Assembly: GCA_029688995.1 (NCBI GenBank)
Contig: JARULA010000001.1
Span: 496,001 to 560,000, forward strand
Direction of reading: 5' to 3'
From: Marinilabiliaceae bacterium ANBcel2
Lineage (GTDB): Bacteria > Bacteroidota > Bacteroidia > Bacteroidales > Marinilabiliaceae
Length of the DNA: 64,000 bases
A program made the translations under genes and the position numbers. The notes below the pieces were generated by a model, which did no database searches, was not told the DNA's origin, and saw only the letters and a program-made list of their open reading frames with translations. Shown here piece by piece: positions 27,988-37,037 of the stretch (positions are counted from its first letter, which is position 1; each line of letters begins with the position of its first letter).

Positions 27988-29532
27988 TTAAAATGGCGGT
28001 ATTCCATGTTTTTTATAAGGTCTTTGATCACTTTTATTTCCAGAGACATCAATTGCATGAAGTAAGAGCTGACGAGTTTCTGAAGGCTCAATAACTGAAT
28101 CTATATAACCTTTTGCAGCAGCTACATATGGATTTGCAAACCTTTCGATATACTCCTGAACCTTAATGTCACGCATAGCATCAGGATCATCAGCCTCTTC
28201 TATATCCTTTTTAAAGATAATATTGGCAGCTCCTTCAGGACCCATAACAGCAATTTCAGCCGAAGGCCATGCAAACATAAAGTCAGCACCAAGATGTCTT
28301 GAGTTCATAGCGATATAACCACCACCATAAGCTTTTCGAAGAATAACTGTTATTTTAGGAACAGTAGCTTCGGAATATGCATAAAGAACTTTGGCACCAT
28401 GCCTTATTACACCTGCATGCTCCTGATCAGCACCCGGAAGATAGCCTGGCATATCCTCTAAAGTAATAATTGGAATATCAAAAGAGTCACAATAGCGAAT
28501 AAACCTGGCAGCTTTATCGGAGCTATCACAATCAAGAACTCCGGCTAAAACAAGCGGCTGATTTGCAACAAATCCAACAGTTTGCCCATTCATCCTTCCA
28601 AAGCCGATAACTATATTGGGGGCAAAGAACTCCTGAATTTCGAAAAAGTCAGAATCATCCACTATCGCCTTAATCACATCTCGTACATCATAAGGCTCTT
28701 TTGGATCGGATGGAATAATATCCTCAATATTTCCTTTAAATTTAGGATCACAAGGAGGAAATACTTTAGCCTTTTGAGTATTATTCCACGGAATAAAGGT
28801 GATAAGTTTTTTAATCTGCTCAAAACATTCCAATTCACTGGCTGCATAAAAATGGGCGTTACCTGTAATTTCGGCATGCACACGAGCTCCTCCAAGTTCC
28901 TCCATCGAGATCTCTTCTCCCAACACAGTTTTAATAACATTGGGACCTGTGATAAACATCTTTGAGATATTATCTACCACAAACACAAAATCGGTTAATG
29001 CAGGTGAATAAACTGCTCCTCCGGCACATGGTCCAAGAATAACTGAAATTTGCGGAATAACACCTGATGCAACAGTATTACGGTAAAAAATTTCACCATA
29101 ACCTGCAAGAGAGTTAACTCCCTCTTGAATACGCGCACCACCTGAATCATTAATCCCTATTAAAGGAACCCTCATCTTAAGGGCATGATCCATAATCTTT
29201 GTGATCTTACGCGCATGCATCAATCCAAGCGACCCTCCTGCAACAGTAAAATCCTGTGCAAATATACATACAGGTGCTCCATAAATAGTCCCGGTACCTA
29301 TAATAACACCATCACCGTGCAATTGCTTTTTGTCCATCCCGAAATCACGGGCTTCATGCTCAACAAAAAGATCGTACTCGGTAAAAGACTCATCGTCAAG
29401 AAGTGCCAAAATTCTGGAACGGGCGGTCATTTTACCCATTGCCATCTGTTTTTCGATGGCCTTTTGACCACCTCCCAACTGAACCTTTTCTCTTCTTTTT
29501 CGAAGATCAAGGATGTGTTTTTTTAATGACAT
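27988..29532 (-). CDS. Acyl-CoA carboxyltransferase subunit (PccB/MmdA type)
   Basis: 514 residues with the two crotonase-like halves of the biotin-dependent carboxyltransferase family: the acyl-CoA pocket around AQDFTVAGGSLG and GGARIQEGVNSL, and the biotin pocket around LEDMPGYLPGADQEHAG and ILRKAYGGGYIAM. It transfers a carboxyl group between biotin and propionyl- or methylmalonyl-CoA. In anaerobic Bacteroidota this enzyme is tied to propionate formation through methylmalonyl-CoA. It heads a two-gene operon with the biotin carrier. Confidence 0.92.
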   Translation of the reverse strand: MSLKKHILDLRKRREKVQLGGGQKAIEKQMAMGKMTARSRILALLDDESFTEYDLFVEHEARDFGMDKKQLHGDGVIIGTGTIYGAPVCIFAQDFTVAGGSLGLMHARKITKIMDHALKMRVPLIGINDSGGARIQEGVNSLAGYGEIFYRNTVASGVIPQISVILGPCAGGAVYSPALTDFVFVVDNISKMFITGPNVIKTVLGEEISMEELGGARVHAEITGNAHFYAASELECFEQIKKLITFIPWNNTQKAKVFPPCDPKFKGNIEDIIPSDPKEPYDVRDVIKAIVDDSDFFEIQEFFAPNIVIGFGRMNGQTVGFVANQPLVLAGVLDCDSSDKAARFIRYCDSFDIPIITLEDMPGYLPGADQEHAGVIRHGAKVLYAYSEATVPKITVILRKAYGGGYIAMNSRHLGADFMFAWPSAEIAVMGPEGAANIIFKKDIEEADDPDAMRDIKVQEYIERFANPYVAAAKGYIDSVIEPSETRQLLLHAIDVSGNKSDQRPYKKHGIPPF

Positions 29533-29606
29533 ACTCTTTAGTTTTGGTTAATCTATTGCTTGTCTTTTATAGATGAATTTAACAAGCCAATTAAAGTACA
29601 TAATTA

Positions 29607-29614
29607 CAAATTTA
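29607..29614 (-). promoter_or_regulatory. -7 element of the carboxyltransferase operon
   Basis: Minus strand TAAATTTG fits TAnnTTTG, about 75 bases before the carboxyltransferase ATG. No convincing -33 element at 19 bases. Confidence 0.4.
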
Positions 29615-29684
29615 TACCTCAACGGCATACTTTTTATACAAAAATTTTCAAACAGCAAAAGCTAATGCGCTGATTTAGTGACAA

Positions 29685-30782
29685 CTACTTAGGAGCCTTA
29701 TAATATAAAATAGCAGCAATTCCTGCAAACATAAAATTAGGAATCCATACAGCCAACCACGGACTCATATTACCGTTAATGGCAAATGTTGTAGAGATTG
29801 TTTGAAAAAGAATATATCCAAAGCTTAAGGCTATTCCAACTCCTATATGCAATCCCATACCACCCCTTACTTTTCGCGAGGCCAAAGAAACACCCATTAT
29901 AGAAAGAATAAACGCAGAAAAAGGAGCAGCACCTCTTTGATACTTCTCAATGATAAATTCTTCAACATTCCCCACTCCCCTGTTTCTTTGTTCTTTAATA
30001 TGTTCATCCAGTTCACGATTTGTCATAGTTTCATAAAACCTTCTCTCTTCCCTTAAATCAACAGGCTTAACATTTATCAGTGTATCCAGACTTTCACCTT
30101 CGGTAATTCGCTGCTCCCCTTCTGAGAGGTATTCGCGTTTTACCCAGTTTCTTAACTCCCAAAGCTCTGTCTCTTCATCATAAACTGCCGAAGAGGCTTT
30201 AATCTTACTTACAAGATCTTTATCCTCAATATATTCAATACTAAAATCATCAGCAACATCTCTCAATGAAGAGTAGCGGCGAACATATATATATGTATTG
30301 GGTTCTATCTGCATATGAATATTATTAAGCCCAACTTCTCGCGTTCTGCGCACATAGGTACTTTCAAAATCAAGCCTTACCTTATTGGCAGGTGGAATTA
30401 TATATGCACTTAACATAAAAGAGAAACTTCCAATAATAGCAGCTCCAACAATATAAGGCAACATCAATCTTCTAAAGCTGACTCCACTCGATAAAATAGC
30501 AATTATTTCGGTTTGATAAGCCATTTTTGAGGTGAAAAATATAACCGCAATAAAGACAAAAAGAGGAGTGAAAAGATTTGCAAAGTATGGTATAAAATTG
30601 AGATAATAATCAAAGATTACTGCATCTATAGGTGCTTCATTATCTATAAAATTATCAATCTTTTCGGCAAGATCAAAAACAACAGAGATACTAATTATTA
30701 GTAAAATGGCAAAAAAGAAAGTACCTAAAAACTTTCTTAAAATATAAAAATCAATTTTTTTTAAAAAAAATCTCTTCATCAC
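29685..30782 (-). CDS. LptF/LptG-family LPS export permease
   Basis: 365 residues. Membrane spans cluster at the N-terminus (FFFAILLIISISVVF, FTPLFVFIAVIFF, a third near 100-120) and the C-terminus (GIALSFGYILFQ, LAVWIPNFMFAGIAAILY), with a beta-jellyroll periplasmic domain between. This is the YjgP/YjgQ pattern of permeases that work with LptB to draw lipopolysaccharide out of the inner membrane. It follows tgt on the same strand by 62 bases, an adjacency I recall in other Bacteroidota. Whether it is LptF or LptG cannot be settled. The second Met may be the start. Confidence 0.9.
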   Translation of the reverse strand: MMKRFFLKKIDFYILRKFLGTFFFAILLIISISVVFDLAEKIDNFIDNEAPIDAVIFDYYLNFIPYFANLFTPLFVFIAVIFFTSKMAYQTEIIAILSSGVSFRRLMLPYIVGAAIIGSFSFMLSAYIIPPANKVRLDFESTYVRRTREVGLNNIHMQIEPNTYIYVRRYSSLRDVADDFSIEYIEDKDLVSKIKASSAVYDEETELWELRNWVKREYLSEGEQRITEGESLDTLINVKPVDLREERRFYETMTNRELDEHIKEQRNRGVGNVEEFIIEKYQRGAAPFSAFILSIMGVSLASRKVRGGMGLHIGVGIALSFGYILFQTISTTFAINGNMSPWLAVWIPNFMFAGIAAILYYKAPK

Positions 30783-30844
30783 AAATGTAATTTTATTTCT
30801 CTCTTATCTCTGCTTCTTTCTCCAGTGCGACTGCACTTAATTTG

Positions 30845-31975
30845 TTACAAACGTAATGCCATCTGCTTAACCATTTTTGATTTCCATTTTTCAAAATCGC
30901 CACACTCAATTCTTTTGCGAGCCTCATCAACAACCCATAAATAGAATGCAAGATTATGCAGTGAAGCAATTTGTGGTCCAAGCATCTCTCCTGCTACAAA
31001 AAGATGTCGAAGATATGCTTTTGAGTAAAGAGTATCAAAAAGAGTGTGACCATCACTATCTAATGGTGAAAAATCGTTTTTCCACTTCAGGTTTCTAATA
31101 TTTATAATACCTTGTGATGTAAATAACATTCCATTACGACCATTTCTTGTAGGCATAACACAATCAAACATATCTACACCCCGTGATACCGCTTCAAGTA
31201 TATTTGATGGAGTTCCTACTCCCATAAGATACCGGGGTTTATCAGCAGGTAATATCTCATTTACAGTCTCTACCATCTCATACATAACCTCTTCGGGCTC
31301 TCCAACAGCAAGCCCCCCTATAGCATTACCGTCACAATTAAACGATGCCGCATATTCAGCTGACTCCCGACGTAAATCTTTAAATCCACTACCCTGAACA
31401 ATTGGAAAAAAAGATTGAGAATAATCGTAAACAGAAGTACTCTTAACAAAAGAGCTATACCCCCTTTTAAGCCAACGATGAGTAAGCTCCATTGACTCTT
31501 TGGCATAACTGTATCCCGAATCACCCGCAGGGCATTCATCAAAAGCCATAATTATATCAGCCCCAATAACTCTTTGTATATCAACAACCGATTCGGGAGT
31601 AAAAAAGTGTCGTGATCCATCTATATGAGACTGAAACTGAGCACCCTCCTCGGAAAGCTTTCTTCTGTGACTAAGTGAAAACACCTGAAACCCTCCACTA
31701 TCAGTTAATACAGGTTTATTCCATCCCATAAAACGATGTATTCCTCCTGCATTACGCAAAACCTCCACACCCGGTCTTAAATAGAGGTGATATGTATTAC
31801 CCAGCACTATTCTGGCTTTAACCTGCTCTTCAAGATCCTTAACATGTATCCCCTTTACCGATCCCAAAGTCCCAACAGGCATAAATACAGGAGTCTCAAT
31901 AACTCCATGATCAGTAAAAACTTTACCTGTTCGTGCTTTAGTGCTGCCATCGGTCTTAATTAATTGAAAATCCAT
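30845..31975 (-). CDS. tgt: tRNA-guanine transglycosylase lacking the usual zinc cysteines
   Basis: 376 residues of the Tgt TIM barrel, which swaps G34 for preQ1 in GUN tRNAs on the way to queuosine. The catalytic IIMAFDECPAGD and GVDMFDCVMPTRNGRNG segments are intact and the GGLAVGEP loop is present. In most bacterial enzymes a CxCxxC motif plus a His binds zinc just before the C-terminal helix. Here residues 304-325 read PLDSDGHTLFDTLYSKAYLR, with no cysteine, although the following HLF is kept. The fold may be stabilised without zinc; I recall related changes in other Bacteroidota but cannot check it here. It leads the lptF/G gene. Confidence 0.94.
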   Translation of the reverse strand: MDFQLIKTDGSTKARTGKVFTDHGVIETPVFMPVGTLGSVKGIHVKDLEEQVKARIVLGNTYHLYLRPGVEVLRNAGGIHRFMGWNKPVLTDSGGFQVFSLSHRRKLSEEGAQFQSHIDGSRHFFTPESVVDIQRVIGADIIMAFDECPAGDSGYSYAKESMELTHRWLKRGYSSFVKSTSVYDYSQSFFPIVQGSGFKDLRRESAEYAASFNCDGNAIGGLAVGEPEEVMYEMVETVNEILPADKPRYLMGVGTPSNILEAVSRGVDMFDCVMPTRNGRNGMLFTSQGIINIRNLKWKNDFSPLDSDGHTLFDTLYSKAYLRHLFVAGEMLGPQIASLHNLAFYLWVVDEARKRIECGDFEKWKSKMVKQMALRL

Positions 31976-31998
31976 CTACAAACTGTTAACGAAAGGTG

Positions 31999-32006
31999 CA
32001 AAGATA
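31999..32006 (-). promoter_or_regulatory. -7 element of tgt
   Basis: Minus strand TATCTTTG fits TAnnTTTG, about 25 bases before the tgt ATG. The -33 element is not clear. Confidence 0.45.
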
Positions 32007-32049
32007 TAATTTTGGAATGGATTTTATCGGTAGTAGTAAAAGACAAATC

Positions 32050-32081
32050 TTTGGAACCAATCTAAATTTTATGCATTTTTG
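32050..32081 (+). promoter_or_regulatory. Promoter of the glycosyltransferase-sigma operon
   Basis: TTTG at 32050-32053, a 20-base spacer, and CATTTTTG at 32074-32081 (one mismatch to TAnnTTTG). It lies 35 bases before the glycosyltransferase ATG. Confidence 0.5.
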
Positions 32082-32115
32082 TCTGCTTCAACCACTCTAA
32101 AAGATATTAAACAAA

Positions 32116-33273
32116 ATGGATTTTAACATCTCTGATTCTTTTCTGTCTGATTTTCCCTTAACCGTTTTTGTTGCAGCCTTTGCTCTTCTATTAAGCTGGA
32201 TAATGCAATTATGGTTTCTTTTAAAGCGGGTTTTTCCTTTAGCTGTTTATAAAAACCCTGAGATAAATCACAATATAGAAGAGCCCTTATCGGTTATAAT
32301 TTGTGCAAAAAACGAATCAAATAACCTCAAAAAATTTTTACCGGAAATATTAACACAAGAGTATCCCAACTATGAAGTTATTGTTGTTAACGACTGCAGC
32401 GAAGATAATACCGAAACCATTTTGGCAGAGTTAAAAGAGAAATATCCAAAACTATACTACACGACAATTCCGGTGGACAAAAAGTTTAAACATGGTAAAA
32501 AACTTGCCATATCAATTGGAATTAAAGCAGCAAAAAACGAAAACCTTGTTTTCACAGATGCCGATTGCAGATCGGTTAGCAAAAAGTGGCTTAAACATAT
32601 GGCTACAGCTTTAACAAAGGATAATATTGAAATTGTGACCGGTTTTGGAGGATATGAAAAGAGACGGGGTTTTTTTAACCAATTGGTGAGATATGATGCT
32701 TTTTTTGCAGCAATCCAATATATGGGTTTTACAGCAAGCAAAAAGCCTTATATGGGAACAGGAAGAAATCTTGCATATAAAAAAGGACTTTATATAAAAA
32801 CAAAAGGGTTTAGAAACCACTCTCATATCTTATCCGGAGATGATGATCTTTTTGTTCATCAGGCTGCCAACAAAGAGAACACAACTATACTTATTAATAA
32901 AGAGTCACAAACAATTTCAAAAGCACCCGACTCATTTAAAGAGTGGATAGATCAAAAATCGAGACATTTAAGCACAACACCTTTATATAAAAAAAATATA
33001 AAAAGGGAGTTGGCATTAGAACCTCTATCAAGAATAATATTTTGGACTTCTGCGGTTTTTTTAATGTTTTTTAATATTTTTGTATTGTTGGCATCTTTCT
33101 TTATTGTCACCAAAATAATTATGCAGTTGATAATGTGGAGAAAAATTGCAAAAAAAATGGAGCAGGAAAAACTCTATCTGTCTGTTACATGGTTTGAGTT
33201 TATTCATCCATTTTTATTGTTAATACCTTATTTTGGTTATCTCCTAGGTAAAGAGAAGAACTCATGGAAATAA
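32116..33273 (+). CDS. Membrane-bound family 2 glycosyltransferase
   Basis: 385 residues: an N-terminal span (FVAAFALLLSWIMQLWFLL), a GT-A domain (LSVIICAKNESNNL, VIVVNDCSEDNTE, FTDADCRSVSKKW with the metal-binding DAD, LSGDDDLFVHQAA, and a late QKSRH in the QxxRW position), and two C-terminal spans. This suits a processive or lipid-linked sugar transferase at the inner membrane. Its last ten bases overlap the ECF sigma gene, so the two are translated together. The acceptor is unknown. Confidence 0.88.
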   Translation: MDFNISDSFLSDFPLTVFVAAFALLLSWIMQLWFLLKRVFPLAVYKNPEINHNIEEPLSVIICAKNESNNLKKFLPEILTQEYPNYEVIVVNDCSEDNTETILAELKEKYPKLYYTTIPVDKKFKHGKKLAISIGIKAAKNENLVFTDADCRSVSKKWLKHMATALTKDNIEIVTGFGGYEKRRGFFNQLVRYDAFFAAIQYMGFTASKKPYMGTGRNLAYKKGLYIKTKGFRNHSHILSGDDDLFVHQAANKENTTILINKESQTISKAPDSFKEWIDQKSRHLSTTPLYKKNIKRELALEPLSRIIFWTSAVFLMFFNIFVLLASFFIVTKIIMQLIMWRKIAKKMEQEKLYLSVTWFEFIHPFLLLIPYFGYLLGKEKNSWK

Positions 33274-33872
33274 ATCCCAATCTGTCAGAAAAAGCAAAAC
33301 AGGATCTTGAAATGGTTAGTCGTGCTGTTAAAGGTGAGCAGCAAGCTTATGCCGATTTAATGGCAAAATATCGTGATGCCATATATTTTATGCTTTTAAA
33401 GATGATTAACAACAAAACCGATGCAGAAGATCTCACAATTGAAGCATTTGGCAAAGCTTTTAAAAACCTTGCACAATACTCTCCCAACTATGCTTTTAGT
33501 ACATGGCTTTTCAAAATAGCATCAAATAACTGCATAGATTTTATAAGAAAGAAGAAGAACAATCACGTATCAATAGACGGAAGCTATAGTGAGGAAAAAG
33601 AAAATGAACCATCGGTACATTTAAAAGATAACACCCCCGATCCCGAAGAATTTCTTATACGGTCACAAAAAGCGGTTTTAATGCGTACTGTTGTAAAAAA
33701 GTTAAAACCGAGATATAGAACATTAATTGAGCTGCGCTACTTTAATGAATTCTCATACGAAGAGATTTCAGAGGAACTTGACCTGCCACTGGGAACAGTA
33801 AAAGCTCAACTATTCAGGGCAAGAGAATTACTTTTTAACACTCTTAAAAACAGTGAGGTAAAAAGAAAATAA
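33264..33872 (+). CDS. ECF-type RNA polymerase sigma factor
   Basis: 202 residues. Region 2 (about 24-92) includes YADLMAKYRDAIYFMLL, DAEDLTIEAFGKAFKNL and STWLFKIASNNCIDFIR; a charged linker follows; region 4 (about 137-190) ends YEEISEELDLPLGTVKAQLFRARELL. The start ATG lies inside the end of the glycosyltransferase gene, and rsmG follows after 18 bases. No anti-sigma factor is next to it, so control may be transcriptional or through a distant partner. I recall that an ECF factor (SigP) governs type IX genes in Porphyromonas, but nothing here shows this is its equivalent. Confidence 0.93.
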   Translation: MEINPNLSEKAKQDLEMVSRAVKGEQQAYADLMAKYRDAIYFMLLKMINNKTDAEDLTIEAFGKAFKNLAQYSPNYAFSTWLFKIASNNCIDFIRKKKNNHVSIDGSYSEEKENEPSVHLKDNTPDPEEFLIRSQKAVLMRTVVKKLKPRYRTLIELRYFNEFSYEEISEELDLPLGTVKAQLFRARELLFNTLKNSEVKRK

Positions 33873-33890
33873 AATATATAGAGCTTTAAG

Positions 33891-34511
33891 ATGGAGTTGA
33901 TACTAAAATATTTTAAAAATCTGTCAACAAATAAAGTTAAACAGATAGAGCAATTAGCAGATCTTTACAAATATTGGAACGAAAAAATAAATGTTATATC
34001 CCGAAAGGATATGGACAATTTTTACGAACGTCACGTACTTCATTCACTGGCTATAGCCAAATTAATCTCATTTAAACCAAACACAAAAATCATAGATATT
34101 GGTACCGGAGGCGGGTTTCCCGGAATCCCCCTTGCAATACTCTTTCCCGAAACAGAGTTTACACTAATTGATTCAACAGGAAAAAAAATCAAAGTGGTAA
34201 AAGCAATATCCGAGGCATTACAGCTCAAAAATGTATCCACTATACAGATAAGGTCGGAAGAGCATAAAGGCAAATATGATTTTATTGTAAGTAGGGCAGT
34301 CACCAATATGCCCAATTTTGTAAAAAACTCACAACATCTAATAGCAAAAAAAGGAGAAAACAGTATAGGTAACGGAATTTTATACTTAAAAGGAGGAGAT
34401 CTAAGCAATGAGATTGCACCTTTTAAAAATATTGTATCAATAACAGAGTTAAATGATTTTTTTGAAGAACCATTTTTCTCTACAAAAGCATTAATACATA
34501 TCCCTTTATAG
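33891..34511 (+). CDS. rsmG: 16S rRNA (guanine-527-N7)-methyltransferase
   Basis: 206 residues. The SAM site IIDIGTGGGFPGIPLAILFP and the preceding WNEKINVISRKDMDNFYERHVLHSL are typical of RsmG (GidB). It methylates G527 in 16S rRNA; its loss gives low-level streptomycin resistance in other bacteria. It is the third gene of the glycosyltransferase-sigma transcript and is followed by the separately promoted rpmH. Confidence 0.95.
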   Translation: MELILKYFKNLSTNKVKQIEQLADLYKYWNEKINVISRKDMDNFYERHVLHSLAIAKLISFKPNTKIIDIGTGGGFPGIPLAILFPETEFTLIDSTGKKIKVVKAISEALQLKNVSTIQIRSEEHKGKYDFIVSRAVTNMPNFVKNSQHLIAKKGENSIGNGILYLKGGDLSNEIAPFKNIVSITELNDFFEEPFFSTKALIHIPL

Positions 34512-34543
34512 CAAAATGCTACAAAAATAATCGGATCATTTGT

Positions 34544-34574
34544 TTTGCGATAACAAAAAAAAGCTCTATTTTTG
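34544..34574 (+). promoter_or_regulatory. Promoter of rpmH
   Basis: TTTG at 34544-34547, exactly 19 bases, then TATTTTTG at 34567-34574: a full match to the Bacteroidota consensus, as expected for a highly expressed ribosomal protein gene. Confidence 0.8.
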
Positions 34575-34646
34575 CAAATCTTAAAACATAAGAAGCTTAA
34601 AAAGAAGCATATAAGATAGGTAAATAAAATATAAAACAATAGTGAC

Positions 34647-34808
34647 ATGAAACGTACATTTCAACCATCAAACCGTAAAAGAAGAAACAAGCATGGGTTT
34701 AGAAGCCGGATGGCTACAGCTAACGGTCGCAGGGTATTGGCTTCAAGACGTGCCAAGGGCAGAAAAAGCCTTACTGTTTCAAGTAAAATGAAATCTAAAG
34801 CAAAATAA
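34647..34808 (+). CDS. rpmH: Ribosomal protein bL34
   Basis: A 53-residue, very basic protein beginning [18 protein letters not shown] and continuing [17 protein letters not shown], which is the unmistakable bL34 sequence. It is part of the large ribosomal subunit. Unlike in many bacteria, rnpA and yidC do not follow. It has its own consensus promoter and terminator. Confidence 0.98.
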   Translation: MKRTFQPSNRKRRNKHGFRSRMATANGRRVLASRRAKGRKSLTVSSKMKSKAK

Positions 34809-34848
34809 ACAGTTGACACAACATTTGTTCTACTGTATATAAAACTTT

Positions 34849-34880
34849 AAAGCTGTCTTAAAAAAAAGGCAGCTTTTTTT
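34849..34880 (+). terminator. Terminator of rpmH
   Basis: AAAGCTG-CTT paired with AAGGCAGCTTT around an A-rich loop, followed by a run of T. It lies 40 bases after the rpmH stop. Confidence 0.85.
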
Positions 34881-34970
34881 ATTTACCTCTAAAATTACTC
34901 ATGGGTTTTATTCAGATAAATATTTATACTATTTTTGACTCTGATTTATAAAACAATTAATTGATCTATA

Positions 34971-35885
34971 ATGTCACTGTTAAAAATTATAGCAAATAAA
35001 ACCCTTTGGAAGCATATAGGTATAATAGCTGCTCTAGCTGCAATTATTATTGCATCGATTTTTCTCTTTTTAAGAATTTACACCCTCCACGGAAAAACAG
35101 ATCCCGTTCCCGATTTTAGAGGATTAACAGAGCAGCAGCTTCAACATTTAATTAAAGAGAACGATTTAAGATATACCATAATAGACTCCATCTATGCCGA
35201 TGATATTCCCCGGGGTGTTGTAGTTGATCAGGTACCCGATGCAAATCAACATGTAAAAAAGAACAGGAATATATTTTTTACCATTAATGCATGGGCCGAA
35301 GAGCAGGTTGCTGTTCCACAAATGACCGATTTTAGTCTACGCGAAGCACGTGTAACTCTGGAATCGTACGGACTAAATGTTGGAGAACTTATCTATATAC
35401 CCTCTGAATACACTAATTTAGTTCTGGGTCAACACTATCAGGGTAAAACGGTACAACCTGGAACTCTTGTTCCAAGAGGAACAAGTATAGACCTTTTAGT
35501 AGGAAGGGGACTAAGTGAAGAGAGTACAATTGTTCCCGATATGACAGGAATGAAGCTAGATCAGGCAAGAGAGGTAGCTCAAGATCTCTACTTAAATATA
35601 GGCGCTATAATTTATGCAGATACAGTTCAAACTCAAGCAGATACTACCGATGCATTTATTTGGAGGCAAAACCCCTCGCCTGTTCAGGGGGAGACTATAC
35701 AGTTAGGAGCCTCAATAGATGTATGGCTTACAACAGATGAAGATATCCTCAAAGATGATAAGGATGAGTATGAAGATCTCTTTGATTTCGACTTTGATTA
35801 CGGTGATGAGGATGACAGCGAGACAGAGTCACAGGATCATAATGGTGAAGACGATTACCACTATGATGAAGATGAGTTCATGTAA
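34971..35885 (+). CDS. Membrane-anchored PASTA protein with acidic tail
   Basis: 304 residues: one membrane span (about 15-37), then three PASTA domains in the periplasm (about 45-110, 115-180, 186-257; each opens VPDFRGL, VPQMTDF or VPDMTGM). There is no kinase or penicillin-binding domain attached. Residues 258-304 are almost wholly Asp and Glu with a few Tyr, Phe and His. PASTA domains bind peptidoglycan fragments in other proteins. It lies 30 bases before the RluD-type gene and close to ddl; a cell-wall sensing role is inference from the domain and context. Confidence 0.88.
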   Translation: MSLLKIIANKTLWKHIGIIAALAAIIIASIFLFLRIYTLHGKTDPVPDFRGLTEQQLQHLIKENDLRYTIIDSIYADDIPRGVVVDQVPDANQHVKKNRNIFFTINAWAEEQVAVPQMTDFSLREARVTLESYGLNVGELIYIPSEYTNLVLGQHYQGKTVQPGTLVPRGTSIDLLVGRGLSEESTIVPDMTGMKLDQAREVAQDLYLNIGAIIYADTVQTQADTTDAFIWRQNPSPVQGETIQLGASIDVWLTTDEDILKDDKDEYEDLFDFDFDYGDEDDSETESQDHNGEDDYHYDEDEFM

Positions 35886-35915
35886 TAAATATGGATTAAC
35901 AGCTATATATAAAGG

Positions 35916-36989
35916 ATGTACAACAAAAGCGAAAAAAAGGGAGAAGAGTTACTAAATAGTACAGGTGATACAGGTGCAGCTGAAGAGATGTATGAACATT
36001 ACAAATTTACAGCCGATCCGGGACAAAAACCACTCAGAATAGATAAATTTCTCTCAAATCGTATTGAAAATGCATCCCGAAGCAAGATACAGCAAGCTGC
36101 CGAAGCAGGATCTCTTCTTGCAAATAACATTGCGGTAAAAGCAAACTATAAGGTAAAAGCAAACGATATTATCACGGTGGTAATGTCGTATCCGCCTAGA
36201 GAAATAGAGATTATTCCTGAGAATATACCTCTTAATATTATCTATGAAGATGACCACCTAATAATTATCAATAAGGAGCCCGGAATGGTTGTACATCCAG
36301 GCTATGGAAACTATAAAGGCACTCTTGTTAACGCACTGGCCTGGCACTTTAAAGATAAGCCGTGGTTCAACTCTAAAGATCCAAGACCCGGTCTGGTTCA
36401 TAGAATTGATAAAAACACCTCGGGATTAATGGTTATAGCCAAAACCGAAGAGGCCAAAATGAATCTGGCCCTCCAATTTTTTGAAAAAACCAGTACAAGA
36501 ACTTACCAGGCAATTACATGGGGAACCTTAAAAGAGAGAGAAGGGACTATCACAGGTAATATTGGACGCAGTTTAAAAAACAGAAAAATAATGACAATAT
36601 TCCCCGATGGCGAATTGGGGAAACATGCTGTAACTCACTATAAAGTACTTGAAGAATTTGGTTATGTTAGTCTGGTAGAATGTCGCCTTGAAACGGGCAG
36701 GACTCATCAAATTAGAGCACATTTCAAACATATAGGACACCCTCTTTTCAACGATGAAACCTATGGAGGAGACCAAATTTTAAAGGGGACAACATTTACA
36801 AAATATAGACAATTTATACAAAACTGTTTTAACACTATTCCAAGGCAAGCACTTCATGCTAAAACTCTTGGATTTGTCCATCCAAAAACAGGCGAACCGG
36901 TAGAATTCAACTCCGATCTTCCCCAGGACTTTGTAAAAGTTTTGGAAAAATGGCGTACATATACTGCTTCAAGAAAAATGGATATATAG
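35916..36989 (+). CDS. RluD-family 23S rRNA pseudouridine synthase
   Basis: 357 residues: an S4 RNA-binding domain (RIDKFLSNRIENASRSKIQQ) and the RluA/RluD catalytic fold with Asp165 in VHRIDKNTSG. The C-terminal GRTHQIRAHF and FNDETYGG blocks are typical. It makes pseudouridines in 23S rRNA, most likely those of the helix 69 region if it is RluD. A purine-rich AAAGG lies just before its ATG. The first 25 residues are a variable extension. It is co-directional with the PASTA gene and ddl. Confidence 0.92.
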   Translation: MYNKSEKKGEELLNSTGDTGAAEEMYEHYKFTADPGQKPLRIDKFLSNRIENASRSKIQQAAEAGSLLANNIAVKANYKVKANDIITVVMSYPPREIEIIPENIPLNIIYEDDHLIIINKEPGMVVHPGYGNYKGTLVNALAWHFKDKPWFNSKDPRPGLVHRIDKNTSGLMVIAKTEEAKMNLALQFFEKTSTRTYQAITWGTLKEREGTITGNIGRSLKNRKIMTIFPDGELGKHAVTHYKVLEEFGYVSLVECRLETGRTHQIRAHFKHIGHPLFNDETYGGDQILKGTTFTKYRQFIQNCFNTIPRQALHAKTLGFVHPKTGEPVEFNSDLPQDFVKVLEKWRTYTASRKMDI

Positions 36990-37037
36990 CCGACAGGGTA
37001 ATAAAAAGAGTTAAACCAGGCCAAAAACTATATAGTA

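Noticed and set aside
34040-34648. 202-residue minus-strand frame opposite rsmG
   Set aside because: Overlaps rsmG and the rpmH promoter; high Phe/Ile/Cys content without a domain marks it as a shadow.
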